Assembly: GCF_024345205.1 (NCBI RefSeq)
Contig: NZ_BROC01000023.1
Span: forward strand, 1 to 46,860
DNA: 46,860 nucleotides
Direction: 5' to 3'
DNA from: Lapidilactobacillus luobeiensis
GTDB lineage: Bacteria; Bacillota; Bacilli; Lactobacillales; Lactobacillaceae
Shown here: positions 34,622 to 43,602 of the stretch, in pieces
Numbering within the stretch: position 1 is the first letter of the stretch
Layout: every line of letters begins with the position of its first letter
Translations under genes and position numbers: made by a program
Notes under the pieces: generated by a model
Told to the model about the DNA's origin: nothing
The model's database searches: none
The model's input: only the letters and a program-made list of their open reading frames with translations

Positions 34622-36769
34622 CTACTGATTTGCGATTTTGAGTGATTGATTTCTAAACCAATAATCGGCATAGTCTTTATTGCCAGTTGCATCGATTGCA
34701 TAACGATCGATCACAAAGATATGCCTGCCAGCTAAACTGGCGTCAACCGATAGGCTGGTGCTGAAACCACTATATAATGAATTATAAACACTAGGATATT
34801 CTTTTTGGACATCTGGACGCAAATTATTTGAGATCCGAACACGTTTGATTTCTTTGTTCGTATCAGCATTCATGATGATCAAAAACCGATAATTACGACC
34901 CTGAGCCTCATCACTGGCATGCCAGCCCGAAATTTGGAGCATTGTACCGGTTACTGAAAATTTCTCAAGTGTTGCAACATTCATTGATTTTTTAGGAACC
35001 GCGATCGTGTTCGCGCGGAACCAATAATCGGAATAATCTTTACTACCAGTCGCATCAGAAGTGTAACGATCGATCACAAAAACCCTTTTTCCCGCCAAGC
35101 TAGCATCAACGGGCAGGCTAGTGGCAAAACCGCTGTATAAAGAATTGTAAACATTAGGATATTTGCTTTGGACATCTGCACGGGAACCACTTGTAACACG
35201 GACACGTTTGATTTCTCTATTGGTATCAGCATCCATAAAAATCAGATAACGATAGGCCCGCCCCTGTGCATCATCACTCGCATGCCAACCGGAGACCTGA
35301 ATCGTAGAACCTGTCGCCATAAACTTTTCCAATGCCGCGATGTTCACAGATTTTTTGGGAACAGTAATAGTATTCGCGCGGAACCAATAATCCGAATAGT
35401 CTTTACTACCAGTCTGATCAGAAGTGTAACGATCGATCACAAAGACTCGTTTACCTGTGAGACTAGCATCCACAGCTACACTAGTGTTGAAACCACTATT
35501 TCCCGAATTGTAAACGTTAGGGTACTTATTTTTGATATCTGGACGCGAAACATTGGCAATTCGGACGCGTTTGATTTCTTTATTGGTATCAGCATCCATA
35601 AAAATCAAATAGCGATAATTACGACCCTGAGCCTCATCGCTGGCATGCCAGCCTGCCACTTGGATCGTCGCGTCCGTAGCCGTAAATTTCTCCAAAGTAG
35701 CCACATTTACTGCCTTTTTGGGGATTGTGATCGTATCAGAACGGAACCAAAAATCAAGATAATTTTTACTGCCCGCTGGATCCTTAGTATAGCGATCGAT
35801 CACAAAAACTTTCTTACCCGCGAGTCCAGCATCAATAGCTATGCTTTCATCAAAACCACTATTCAAAGAGTTATCGACACTAGGATACACTCTCTGAACA
35901 TCAGGACGCGCCAAGCTTGAGATTTGGATCCGTTTGATTTCCTTGTTTGTCTCTGCATCCATAATGATCAGATAACGGTAATTATAGTCACTGATCTCAT
36001 TACTGATATGCCAACCACGCATTTTGAGCGTTGTTTGATTGGCAGTAAACTCATTAAGATCGCCTTTATTGATCGTAGTGAAGCGTCCATCATAGTCATA
36101 GCTCATATCGATTTTACCATAACCAGACACATCCCATTTATCCGTGTATTGCCAAGTCCCACAAGGTTGAAAACCTACCGTATCAGCACCATACTCCGCG
36201 ATCCATAGATTCTTATCATGTAGATCGGCGACCTTGATCAACTTACTACTGAACCAAGAACGCATCGAATAAGTACTGGTATAGCTATACCCATGACCTT
36301 GAACGTAGTCGGTGAATGTATTGATATCCTTGGTAATCACACTTGAATTAGCGGAATTCTTTTTATCCTCGATATCTAGTGCTAAAACACGATCCGTTGA
36401 GATCCCAAGTAATTTGGCCTGCTTTACAAAAAAAGCTGCCTCTGCCACTGGACTATTACTAGTAGTTGAAGAATTGAACTCAGCGTAATGATAGGCATTG
36501 ACCAATAAACCGGCCTTCTTGGCATTGACGATCTGAGCCGCCGCTTTAGGATTGATATACCAATCACCTTGAGTTAATTTGACCGTGACTGCCTTGACAC
36601 CACGCTGCTTAAGTTGCTGAAAAAAAGCCAAATCACTTGACTGGTAACTTGCGATATCGGCAACTAAATTAGTTGCGGCCTGAACCGACCCAGGTTTGAT
36701 CAGGCATAAAATTCCAAATAGAGATAAAACCACTAAAGATATTAGGTGATGCTTCGCCCTTTTTCTCAA
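34622..36769 (-). CDS. Secreted GH25 muramidase with four C-terminal repeats
   Basis: A 715-residue exported N-acetylmuramidase. The signal peptide ends near residue 31 (GSVQA-ATN). The GH25 domain (about 34-237) begins LVADIASYQ and contains ALDIED near 136, giving the Asp and Glu of the GH25 active site, and QPCGTWQYTDKWDVSGYG near its end. Four repeats of about 117 residues follow, each with a GWH motif, YRYLIFMDADTNKEIKR, YP-V-NS--SGF, FVIDRYT-D--GSK-Y and YWFR; they probably bind the cell wall. A GGAGGT at 36780-36785 lies inside the longer frame, so the start is taken as the TTG at 36769. No other wall-hydrolase gene adjoins it. Confidence 0.92.
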   Translation of the reverse strand: MRKRAKHHLISLVVLSLFGILCLIKPGSVQAATNLVADIASYQSSDLAFFQQLKQRGVKAVTVKLTQGDWYINPKAAAQIVNAKKAGLLVNAYHYAEFNSSTTSNSPVAEAAFFVKQAKLLGISTDRVLALDIEDKKNSANSSVITKDINTFTDYVQGHGYSYTSTYSMRSWFSSKLIKVADLHDKNLWIAEYGADTVGFQPCGTWQYTDKWDVSGYGKIDMSYDYDGRFTTINKGDLNEFTANQTTLKMRGWHISNEISDYNYRYLIIMDAETNKEIKRIQISSLARPDVQRVYPSVDNSLNSGFDESIAIDAGLAGKKVFVIDRYTKDPAGSKNYLDFWFRSDTITIPKKAVNVATLEKFTATDATIQVAGWHASDEAQGRNYRYLIFMDADTNKEIKRVRIANVSRPDIKNKYPNVYNSGNSGFNTSVAVDASLTGKRVFVIDRYTSDQTGSKDYSDYWFRANTITVPKKSVNIAALEKFMATGSTIQVSGWHASDDAQGRAYRYLIFMDADTNREIKRVRVTSGSRADVQSKYPNVYNSLYSGFATSLPVDASLAGKRVFVIDRYTSDATGSKDYSDYWFRANTIAVPKKSMNVATLEKFSVTGTMLQISGWHASDEAQGRNYRFLIIMNADTNKEIKRVRISNNLRPDVQKEYPSVYNSLYSGFSTSLSVDASLAGRHIFVIDRYAIDATGNKDYADYWFRNQSLKIANQ

Positions 36770-36855
36770 TACATTATTACCTCCTATCAAAAAGTATGAT
36801 ACATTTATTATTTTAGCATATCCCCTTAATCCCCAATATTACAGTTCATTAAAAA

Positions 36856-36884
36856 TTTACCTCATCGTTCTCATGGGTTATAAT
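36856..36884 (+). promoter_or_regulatory. Promoter of the 36911 gene
   Basis: TTTACC (36856-36861), 17-bp spacer, TATAAT (36879-36884). Confidence 0.75.
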
Positions 36885-36910
36885 TCAATTAATACGAGGA
36901 GGTTTTTTTA

Positions 36911-37570
36911 ATGATCATAACTTCAATAGCACTATTTATCGGAGCATTGTTGCTCCTAAGCTATACCATTTTCTCATTCAAAAGATCTTCTGCACTAAAA
37001 CGAATTATCCTAACTATTCTTGTCGTTGCTTTGCTTGTTGGTGGTGGGGTCACCCTAGGCACTGAGCAAAACTCAAAAACAAATGATGCTCAAATTGATT
37101 CTAGCACTCGAAGCACAAATAAAAGTAGCAAAACCTCTCAGAGAGCCCAACACGCCAGTCAAGATTCTACAGAGAGCGCTTCAAACAAGGATGCTGATCC
37201 GTCTTCGAATAGTTCTCGATCCAGTATAACCGATAATACTACAACTTCAGTGGCTGAGAACACATCGACAAGTTCGGTCGATTCGATTACTGGCTTTGCT
37301 AAAAGGACCTTCAACAATCAAGTTTCAACGGTCGAAAGTGGCCGCGTTTTGACGCTTGCTCCTAACGACTCAGACTTATTCACCAAAATATCACGAATCG
37401 TCTCACATAATCAAGAAGCCTATAACTTCGATGAAATAAGGGATAAGTTGATTACCATTTCTCAGAAATATCCTGACTATACGGTCAAGCTCGTTGATCC
37501 TTCGACAAAAGAAGAAATATACACTCTCCAAAATACTAAAACGATCGTTGATAAAATCTATACTAATTAA
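36911..37570 (+). CDS. Membrane protein with Ser/Thr-rich extracellular region, unknown function
   Basis: A 219-residue protein with two N-terminal transmembrane helices (about 2-23 and 33-52), a Ser/Thr/Asn-rich linker (about 56-130) and a C-terminal domain (about 130-219) containing VKLVDPSTKEEIYTL. The linker composition suggests an extracellular, possibly glycosylated spacer. No family is recognised. A clear promoter and GAGGAGG eight bases before the ATG support expression. It is transcribed divergently from the GH25 muramidase gene, which hints at a cell-envelope role but does not prove one. A strong terminator follows. Confidence 0.75.
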   Translation: MIITSIALFIGALLLLSYTIFSFKRSSALKRIILTILVVALLVGGGVTLGTEQNSKTNDAQIDSSTRSTNKSSKTSQRAQHASQDSTESASNKDADPSSNSSRSSITDNTTTSVAENTSTSSVDSITGFAKRTFNNQVSTVESGRVLTLAPNDSDLFTKISRIVSHNQEAYNFDEIRDKLITISQKYPDYTVKLVDPSTKEEIYTLQNTKTIVDKIYTN

Positions 37571-37716
37571 ATCGAACTGCCCACCAATATTATCCAATCA
37601 TTTATATAGCAGAATAGAGTGGGTGAGTAGTCTCAATAATGCCTACAGCTTTGAAGTAGACAATCCTTGATCGAAGAAACTTGACTCAACAAGATCAGTT
37701 ATATTATTGCTATTAA

Positions 37717-37762
37717 GAAAAGTCACGACTTGAGCTCAAAATACTCAAGTCGTGACTTTTTT
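37717..37762. terminator. Bidirectional terminator
   Basis: AAAGTCACGACTTGAG pairs perfectly with CTCAAGTCGTGACTTT, and T runs exist on both strands. It lies between the convergent 36911 gene and nagR. Confidence 0.93.
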
Positions 37763-37838
37763 CTAAAAGATATTCTGACAATCCCGTCCCATAGCCGAAT
37801 ATTCATAGGAATCAGCTGAATCCATTGATAACAAACTC

Positions 37839-38540
37839 CTATTTCTCCAAGAAAAACTCAAAGCGCTCGCCCGCATATTGAGTCCGCACATATTCAAAGG
37901 GCCGACCATCGCTCAGATAAGTGATCTGACGCAAACGCAAGATGGCGTCTCCACGCTTTAAGTTTAGATAGTCGGCAATGCTTTCCGAGGCCAAGGTCGC
38001 TGTGATTGTTTGCTTAGCCTGGCCGATCGTGAACCCACCTTTTTGCTCCATGGTCGCATAAAAAGATTCCGTCACTTCGGCGCGGCTAAAATTCTTGACC
38101 ATATCGGCGGGGATCGTTGCGACTTCGAAACAAATCGGTAAACTGTCCGCTAAACGGATCCGTTCCATGCGCACGACCTTATCAGTCTCACCCAAGTTTA
38201 AGCGTTCTTGCTCACTAAGGGATGGGCTGACCGTGCGATAAGAGATCGTCTGACTTGACGGAAATTTACCCTGAGAACGCATCAATTCTGTGAAGCTGGT
38301 GATCCCGGACATTTTTTCCTGGACCTTTTGTCGCGCTACGAAAGTTCCAGCGCCAACCCGACGTTCCAAGATCCCCTCTTCCACCAGCGTCTGTAAGGCC
38401 TGTCGTAAAGTCATGCGGCTAACTTTGAATTGGACCGAAAGCGCTCGTTCTGAAGGGATGCGATCGCCGACCTTCCAAACGCCCGACTCAATATCTCGTT
38501 TTAGCTGATTATGAATCTTGATATATACAGGAGAATCCAC
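37839..38540 (-). CDS. nagR: GntR-family regulator, NagR/YvoA-like
   Basis: A 233-residue HutC-subfamily transcription factor. An N-terminal winged helix holds IPSERALSVQFKVSRMTLRQAL at about 30-51 and VGAGTFVA near 64. A C-terminal UTRA ligand domain follows, with VRMERIRLADSLPICFEVATIP near 125. Relatives repress GlcNAc genes and release DNA on binding glucosamine-6-phosphate or GlcNAc-6-phosphate. The start is GTG 38540, six bases after GAGGTG; a GTG at 38549 overlaps that site and is less likely. It is ten to twenty bases downstream of nagA. NagR-type operators occur at nagA and nagB in this window. Confidence 0.93.
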   Translation of the reverse strand: MDSPVYIKIHNQLKRDIESGVWKVGDRIPSERALSVQFKVSRMTLRQALQTLVEEGILERRVGAGTFVARQKVQEKMSGITSFTELMRSQGKFPSSQTISYRTVSPSLSEQERLNLGETDKVVRMERIRLADSLPICFEVATIPADMVKNFSRAEVTESFYATMEQKGGFTIGQAKQTITATLASESIADYLNLKRGDAILRLRQITYLSDGRPFEYVRTQYAGERFEFFLEK

Positions 38541-38559
38541 TGAGTTCACCTCTAACTCT

Positions 38560-39702
38560 CTATTCAGGATGATATTCAGTGCCGTAGCTGTAGGTTGCCT
38601 GTAAGGCCATATTTTGATCTAGTAAGTTCAAGTCAGCGTCACGACCAGCAGCTAAGATCCCCTTTGAATCTAGGTGGAATTCTTCGGCTTGGTTAACACT
38701 ACTCATCAAAACGGCTTCATACATTGAGCAACCGGTAAAGCGTTGAATATTCTTGAATGCGTCAATAAACTGTAAAACAGAGCCGGCCAAAGTACCATCG
38801 GCCAAACGTGCCTGCTTATCTTTAACGAATACCTTCTGACCACCTAATTCACTTTCGCCTTCAGGCATACCTTTAGAGCGCATCGAATCGGTAACCAATT
38901 CGATCCGTTCTGGTCCCTTTTGATCAAAGGCTAAGCGGATCATGTCTGGCACGATATGGAAGCCATCGCAGATCAATTCCGCATGCATATTGTCTTCCAA
39001 CATGGCATGACCAGTGACCCCAGGTTGACGATGCTTGAATTCTCGTTGCGCGTTGTAGAGATGGGTCACATGGGTCGCTTTACTGTTCAATAATTGTTCC
39101 CGCGTCGCGTTACTGTGACCTACTGATGGCACGATACCATTAGCTAAGCAATAGTCTTCAAAAGCTGCAGCGCCTTCATCTTCAGGAGCATAAGTGATCA
39201 ATTTGACCAAACCGCCAGAAAGCTCGTTCCATTCACCCAATAACTCGGTATTGGGGTCTTTGATATATTGTTCTGGTTGCGCGCCTTTATAAACAGCAGA
39301 AATGAACGGACCTTCCAAATGTACGCCTTGGATGATCGGGTTCTTCGCCGCAGCAACCTTGACCCCACGCATGGCATGGGCGATATTTTCATTAGACTGC
39401 GTCATCGTCGTTGCGAATAAGGTGGTGACACCTTCATTGCGCATCATTTTAGTCGCCATCGTATCGATCTGCTCTGGATCGCCGTCCATCGCATCGTACC
39501 CGTAACCACCATGGGCATGAACATCGATGAATCCAGGAACGATCGTCAAACCCTGGACATTTTCGATTTCATCGCCGGCCTGAGCAACATATTCATAAAC
39601 TGGCCCGACCGCTAAAACTTTTTGATCAAAACGGATATAGCCATCATCGATAACTTGATCCCCTGTATAGATTTTTGCATGTTTTAAGACTTTTACACCC
39701 AT
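38560..39702 (-). CDS. nagA: N-acetylglucosamine-6-phosphate deacetylase
   Basis: NagA removes acetate from GlcNAc-6-phosphate, giving glucosamine-6-phosphate for NagB. The 380-residue amidohydrolase has DVHAHGGYGYDAMDG near 59-73, HLEGPFISAVYKGAQ near 129-143 with the metal-binding Glu, VGHSNATREQ near 198 and THLYNAQREF near 215. The ATG follows AAGGAGATGTCTTT. Its promoter spacer is occupied by a NagR-type operator. nagR follows at once, forming a nagA-nagR operon. In the recycling pathway it acts on amino sugars released from the cell wall or taken up by PTS. Confidence 0.97.
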   Translation of the reverse strand: MGVKVLKHAKIYTGDQVIDDGYIRFDQKVLAVGPVYEYVAQAGDEIENVQGLTIVPGFIDVHAHGGYGYDAMDGDPEQIDTMATKMMRNEGVTTLFATTMTQSNENIAHAMRGVKVAAAKNPIIQGVHLEGPFISAVYKGAQPEQYIKDPNTELLGEWNELSGGLVKLITYAPEDEGAAAFEDYCLANGIVPSVGHSNATREQLLNSKATHVTHLYNAQREFKHRQPGVTGHAMLEDNMHAELICDGFHIVPDMIRLAFDQKGPERIELVTDSMRSKGMPEGESELGGQKVFVKDKQARLADGTLAGSVLQFIDAFKNIQRFTGCSMYEAVLMSSVNQAEEFHLDSKGILAAGRDADLNLLDQNMALQATYSYGTEYHPE

Positions 39703-39735
39703 AAAGACATCTCCTTATTATTCTATCCACCATCC

Positions 39736-39764
39736 AGTATAGGTGGTATAGACCAAAAAAGCAA
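39736..39764 (-). promoter_or_regulatory. nagA promoter with NagR-type operator in the spacer
   Basis: Minus-strand TTGCTT (39759-39764), 17-bp spacer, TATACT (39736-39741). The near-palindrome TGGTCTATACCA (39744-39755) occupies the spacer. Confidence 0.82.
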
Positions 39765-39860
39765 ACGAATTCAAGCTTTTTCTCGACCAATTTCGGGAAA
39801 GAAGCGGGATTTAAGTACGCCTTCGTCAGACTGTCAAAAAGCAGTTTGCCTTGGTCCAGT

Positions 39861-40664
39861 TCAGGCACCCTCACCTTGATCTTTGGCGATCGTTGCATCC
39901 ACCGCCTTAGTTAGCGCCGTTTCAAAGCCGGCCGCTTGTAACGCCAATATCCCCGCGATCGTTGTGCCTCCAGGCGAGGCGACCGCGTCGATCAATTCCC
40001 AAGGCACCTGATCACTTTGCTGGACCATTTGCGCGCTGCCGACCACCATTTGGCTGACGATCGCCTGAGCTTGCTGCTTCGTCAAACCATACTTAACCCC
40101 AGCATGGGCCAATGCATCAATAAATAAATAAACAAACGCTGGCGCACTGCCGGCCAGAGCAACAAAAGTACTAAAGTCTGCTTCCGGTAGATCAACAGTC
40201 GTGCCTAATGCAGAAAAAAGCCGCTGAGCTAAGGGATAGGCAGTTTTTCCAGCAGCCTCGTTAGCTGCTAACGCTGTCATTCCCTGACCGATCCGGACAT
40301 TTAAATTAGGCATCACACGCACTATCGGTACGTTTGCGCCAAGCAACGCCTCCAAGGTAGCCAGATCGACCCCAGATAACAATGAAAACACTGGTAACTC
40401 GCGTTGCGCAAGTTCCGTTGCCAATGGCGCCAAAACACTATCTTTTTGCTGCGGTTTCACCGCCAAAATAAGCGCATCGGCCTGTTGAACGACGGCCAGA
40501 TTACTAGCAATTGCCTGCAAACCATACTTATTTGCAAATGATTCATAGTTCTGAGGATGCGCACTATGGACCAAAATATCCGCAGCCGGAACCGTCTCCT
40601 TTTCCAGTAGCCCCAAAATGATCGCTTGCGCCATGTGACCAACGCCAATAAACCCTAATTTCAC
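39861..40664 (-). CDS. proC: Pyrroline-5-carboxylate reductase
   Basis: ProC reduces pyrroline-5-carboxylate to proline with NAD(P)H. The 267-residue protein has KLGFIGVGHMAQAIILGL at the N-terminus (Rossmann dinucleotide motif), RVMPNLNVRIGQGMTAL near 119, and the signature GSAPAFVYLFIDALAHAGVKYGLTK near 174-198, with the C-terminal SPGGTT motif near 230. Two potential starts adjoin (TTG 40667, GTG 40664); the GTG has eight-base spacing from AGGAGG and is used. No other proline gene is nearby. Confidence 0.96.
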   Translation of the reverse strand: MKLGFIGVGHMAQAIILGLLEKETVPAADILVHSAHPQNYESFANKYGLQAIASNLAVVQQADALILAVKPQQKDSVLAPLATELAQRELPVFSLLSGVDLATLEALLGANVPIVRVMPNLNVRIGQGMTALAANEAAGKTAYPLAQRLFSALGTTVDLPEADFSTFVALAGSAPAFVYLFIDALAHAGVKYGLTKQQAQAIVSQMVVGSAQMVQQSDQVPWELIDAVASPGGTTIAGILALQAAGFETALTKAVDATIAKDQGEGA

Positions 40665-40684
40665 CAAGATTTCCTCCTCAAGAT

Positions 40685-40726
40685 TTCAACTAGACCAATT
40701 TTAACGCAAAAATCAAACTATCTCAA
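40685..40726 (-). promoter_or_regulatory. proC promoter with a partial NagR-like site
   Basis: Minus-strand TTGAGA (40721-40726), 17-bp spacer, TAAAAT (40698-40703). TTGGTCTAGTTGAA directly follows, overlapping the -10 by one base, in the same position as the nagB operator. One half-site is intact and the other differs at three bases. Confidence 0.6.
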
Positions 40727-40828
40727 CTTTCGTCAAAACTGAACTTACCCAAATCGAACCTTGTCCGCTAACTCCCAGTTTCAAATAACTTTATCAAGAT
40801 AACCAAGCGATTCCACTAAAACGAGTAC

Positions 40829-40860
40829 AAAAAAAGGCCTTGGTTCAAAAACGAACCAAG
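40829..40860 (-). terminator. Terminator of the tRNA-Tyr/tRNA-Gln transcript
   Basis: CTTGGTTC pairs with GAACCAAG and the structure ends in GGCC and a T run on the minus strand. Confidence 0.85.
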
Positions 40861-40892
40861 ACACTTCACTTACTTATTCGCTAAATCCAAAT

Positions 40893-40963
40893 TGGGTTAG
40901 CTGGATTCGAACCAGCGCATAACGGAGTCAAAGTCCGTTGCCTTACCGCTTGGCTATAACCCA
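40893..40963 (-). tRNA. tRNA-Gln (anticodon TTG)
   Basis: Acceptor TGGGTTA/TAACCCA, anticodon loop CTTTGAC giving TTG, T-arm GCTGGTTCGAATCCAGC. About 71 nt including discriminator A; CCA is not encoded. Confidence 0.95.
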
Positions 40964-40969
40964 ATAATA

Positions 40970-41050
40970 TGGAGGAGAGTGGATTCGAACCACCGAACCC
41001 GAAGGAGCGGATTTACAGTCCGCCGCGTTTAGCCACTTCGCTACTCCTCC
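40970..41050 (-). tRNA. tRNA-Tyr (anticodon GTA)
   Basis: A class II tRNA with a long variable arm. The acceptor is GGAGGAG/CTCCTCC, the anticodon loop CTGTAAA gives GTA, and the T-arm is GTGGTTCGAATCCAC. It precedes tRNA-Gln by six bases in the same transcript. Confidence 0.95.
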
Positions 41051-41084
41051 ATTAAGGCTGGTCGGCTTAATAGCCAACTCAAAT

Positions 41085-41113
41085 AGTTTACCGAAAAAAG
41101 TGATATTTTTCAA
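41085..41113 (-). promoter_or_regulatory. Promoter of the tRNA-Tyr/tRNA-Gln unit
   Basis: Minus-strand TTGAAA (41108-41113), 17-bp spacer, TAAACT (41085-41090). Confidence 0.75.
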
Positions 41114-41488
41114 GCCCTAAACCCAAAAAAAGTATTTTGTGCCACGCACTTTTTTACAACAGGATTTTTAACCGCCTAACAGTCTATGATCAACATCTGC
41201 TAACACTCCCCAACTCCCAATGACCATCAGTAATCCTCATTCACTGTGAATTGATTTGTCGAATCGACTCCACACAACTAAAACCAGCGTTCAACTGAAT
41301 TTTATTATAAAAAATGGCGATAACAAAAGAGTTAAATCTGAATCTTTCTTTTTTGCTCATAAAATCCCAAAAAGCGAATTAATTATCAGTTTATAGGTAT
41401 GATAAGGAATAAACAATCATTTTATGTGACTTTTTTTGAAAAAGAAAATATAATAAAAGTCATTGTATCCAAAAGAGGAGAGTCTTCA
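41114..41488. other. Intergenic region, no gene seen
   Basis: About 375 AT-rich bases upstream of the phosphoglycerol transferase gene. A TATAAT at 41449-41454 may be its -10, but no good -35 pairs with it. In-frame codons upstream of 41489 lack a ribosome binding site. Confidence 0.45.
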
Positions 41489-43303
41489 ATGATTGTTTAT
41501 TCTATATTAATCGTTCTACTGGCTTTTATTTTACCATTCACGATCGCGTTCCTTCAAAAGAAATTAGATATCCTTAACTTCCTTTGGACTCAGCTTCTCC
41601 GTTTCATTGTCCTTTTAGGTTCACTCTACCTAGTTTCCCGTTTTCTGCTCCACCGCGATCTATTCGTTGCTACCAGCTACAACTTGATCTTCTCAATGCA
41701 ATTACTTGGTTTGATCATTCTTGGCGTACTGATTTCCTTCTTGCTCAACCGTTATTTACATCTTGATCAACACTTAAAGATAATCAATTTGACTAAAGTT
41801 ACACCTAAAAGAGTGATCTTAGCGATTCTTTTGAGTTTGCTGGCCGCCCTAAGTGTCTTTATTTATGAGGGTAGTTATTGGGCCACTAAGAATTTTGGTC
41901 TATTGAATCCTGAACAAGTGATCTATAATTTGAAACAACCGATGGAGGGAGCAGATTCAAGTTTTATTATCTCTTTTCTGAATGGTCCCCTTCTTGATAC
42001 GATTCTTGTGCTGATCTGTTTGCTCCCTCTGTTCTTTGTTTTGAGCCACTGTGAATTTCAAATCATTCATCGCCCCAAGCTAGTACATTGGGGCGTAGCA
42101 GCCATGACTATCTTAGCTTCAGGCGCTTTGATCTATTCCGGTGCGGTCAACATCGACGCTAAGGGGTTCATTAAATATTTCACTTCTTCATCAACTTTTA
42201 TCGAGGAGAATTATGTTGACCCAGCGACTACCAAACTTACCTTTCCCAAGAAAAAAAGAAATTTAATCTATATCTATGTTGAATCTTTGGAATCTACTAG
42301 TATCGATAAACTTCAAGGCGGTGAAATGTCGACTAATTTATTACCGGAATTGACCGAACTATCCAGTGAAGGTATTCACTTTTCTAACTCTGACAAACCA
42401 TTCGGTGGTGCCTATCAATTCTATGGTACCGGCTGGACGATCGCTGGTATGGTTGCACAAACTGCCGGAATCCCTCTAAAAGTTCCCATTGACGGCAATT
42501 CATATGCCACCAGTAAAAGCGATTCATTTTTACCTGGCGCAACAACTTTAAATGATATTTTAGCCGAAGAAGGTTATCAACAAACTTTTTTGCTTGGTTC
42601 TGACGCAACATTTGGTGGCCGCCGCTCCTACTTCACCCAACATGGCAAAGTAACGATCGATGATTATCTTGCCGCCAAGAAGGAAAACCGAATCCCCAAA
42701 AATTATAAAGTTTGGTGGGGTTACGAAGATTCTAAATTGTTCGACTATGCTCAAGAGGATCTGAGCCAATTATCGACCAGTAGCAAACCTTTTAACTTTA
42801 CAATGTTGACAGCTAACACTCATCATATTGGCGGATACCCCGAAAAGGACATGCCCAAGACATACTCAGAGCAATATTCAAATGTGATTGCTTACACGGA
42901 TACCCAACTTGTGACTTTCGTGAACTGGCTCAAGCAACAACCGTTTTACAATAATACCACGGTTATCATCCATGGTGATCATCTTTCTATGGATGCTGAT
43001 TATTATGCCAAGAAAAAAATCAGTAGTAGTAAACGTCATACTTTTAATCTTATTTTGAATGCTCCAATTGATAAGAGTACAGTCAAAACCAGAAATCGTA
43101 CTTACGGTACATTTAATATGTTCCCAACAACTTTGGCAGCCCTAGGTGTCGATATCAAAGGAAATCGTTTGGGTCTAGGCACCAATCTTTTCTCCAACGA
43201 AAAGACGCTGGCCGAGAAATATGGTCGCAAGAAATTGAATAGCGAGCTTTCACAGAGTTCAAAATTCTATAATGATCGCTTTATTTATGATAAAGAAAAA
43301 TAA
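41489..43303 (+). CDS. Sulfatase-fold phosphoglycerol transferase (LtaS/MdoB-like)
   Basis: A 604-residue membrane enzyme with four to five N-terminal helices and an extracellular alkaline-phosphatase-fold domain. NLIYIYVESLEST near 258 supplies the metal-binding Glu, YGTGWTIAGMVAQTAGIP near 311-328 carries the likely threonine nucleophile, and VIIHGDHLSMDADYY near 494 has the Asp-His metal ligands. The WTIAGM sequence is closer to MdoB (OpgB)-type phosphoglycerol transferases than to canonical LtaS, so it may decorate a surface glycan with glycerol-phosphate rather than polymerise lipoteichoic acid. The start follows GAGGAGAGTCTTCA; the frame upstream to 41399 has no such site. Confidence 0.88.
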   Translation: MIVYSILIVLLAFILPFTIAFLQKKLDILNFLWTQLLRFIVLLGSLYLVSRFLLHRDLFVATSYNLIFSMQLLGLIILGVLISFLLNRYLHLDQHLKIINLTKVTPKRVILAILLSLLAALSVFIYEGSYWATKNFGLLNPEQVIYNLKQPMEGADSSFIISFLNGPLLDTILVLICLLPLFFVLSHCEFQIIHRPKLVHWGVAAMTILASGALIYSGAVNIDAKGFIKYFTSSSTFIEENYVDPATTKLTFPKKKRNLIYIYVESLESTSIDKLQGGEMSTNLLPELTELSSEGIHFSNSDKPFGGAYQFYGTGWTIAGMVAQTAGIPLKVPIDGNSYATSKSDSFLPGATTLNDILAEEGYQQTFLLGSDATFGGRRSYFTQHGKVTIDDYLAAKKENRIPKNYKVWWGYEDSKLFDYAQEDLSQLSTSSKPFNFTMLTANTHHIGGYPEKDMPKTYSEQYSNVIAYTDTQLVTFVNWLKQQPFYNNTTVIIHGDHLSMDADYYAKKKISSSKRHTFNLILNAPIDKSTVKTRNRTYGTFNMFPTTLAALGVDIKGNRLGLGTNLFSNEKTLAEKYGRKKLNSELSQSSKFYNDRFIYDKEK

Positions 43304-43405
43304 GAGTTCAGTTTACAGCCTACTGGATCGGCCAAGAATCTGATGATCTGAATTAAATCCTTTATCATAACTCAAATCAAATCCCTATTAAATTCGACAC
43401 TTATC

Positions 43406-43454
43406 AAAAAGACGAATCAGCGCCTGCTTAGCTCGGAGCTGATTCGTCTTTTTC
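43406..43454 (+). terminator. Terminator of the phosphoglycerol transferase gene
   Basis: AAAAAGACGAATCAGC pairs with GCTGATTCGTCTTTTT around a ~15-nt loop. It is bidirectional in form. Confidence 0.93.
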
Positions 43455-43602
43455 TGCATTGTAATTCATGATGCCTAAAGCCCTATTGATCGTATTTGAC
43501 CGACTAATAAAAAAATTTAATCATCTTTAGATTTTACTAATCAATCTATTTTATAATGATGTTATCTTTCAAATTAGAATAATGAAAGTCAATTGACTCC
43601 CG

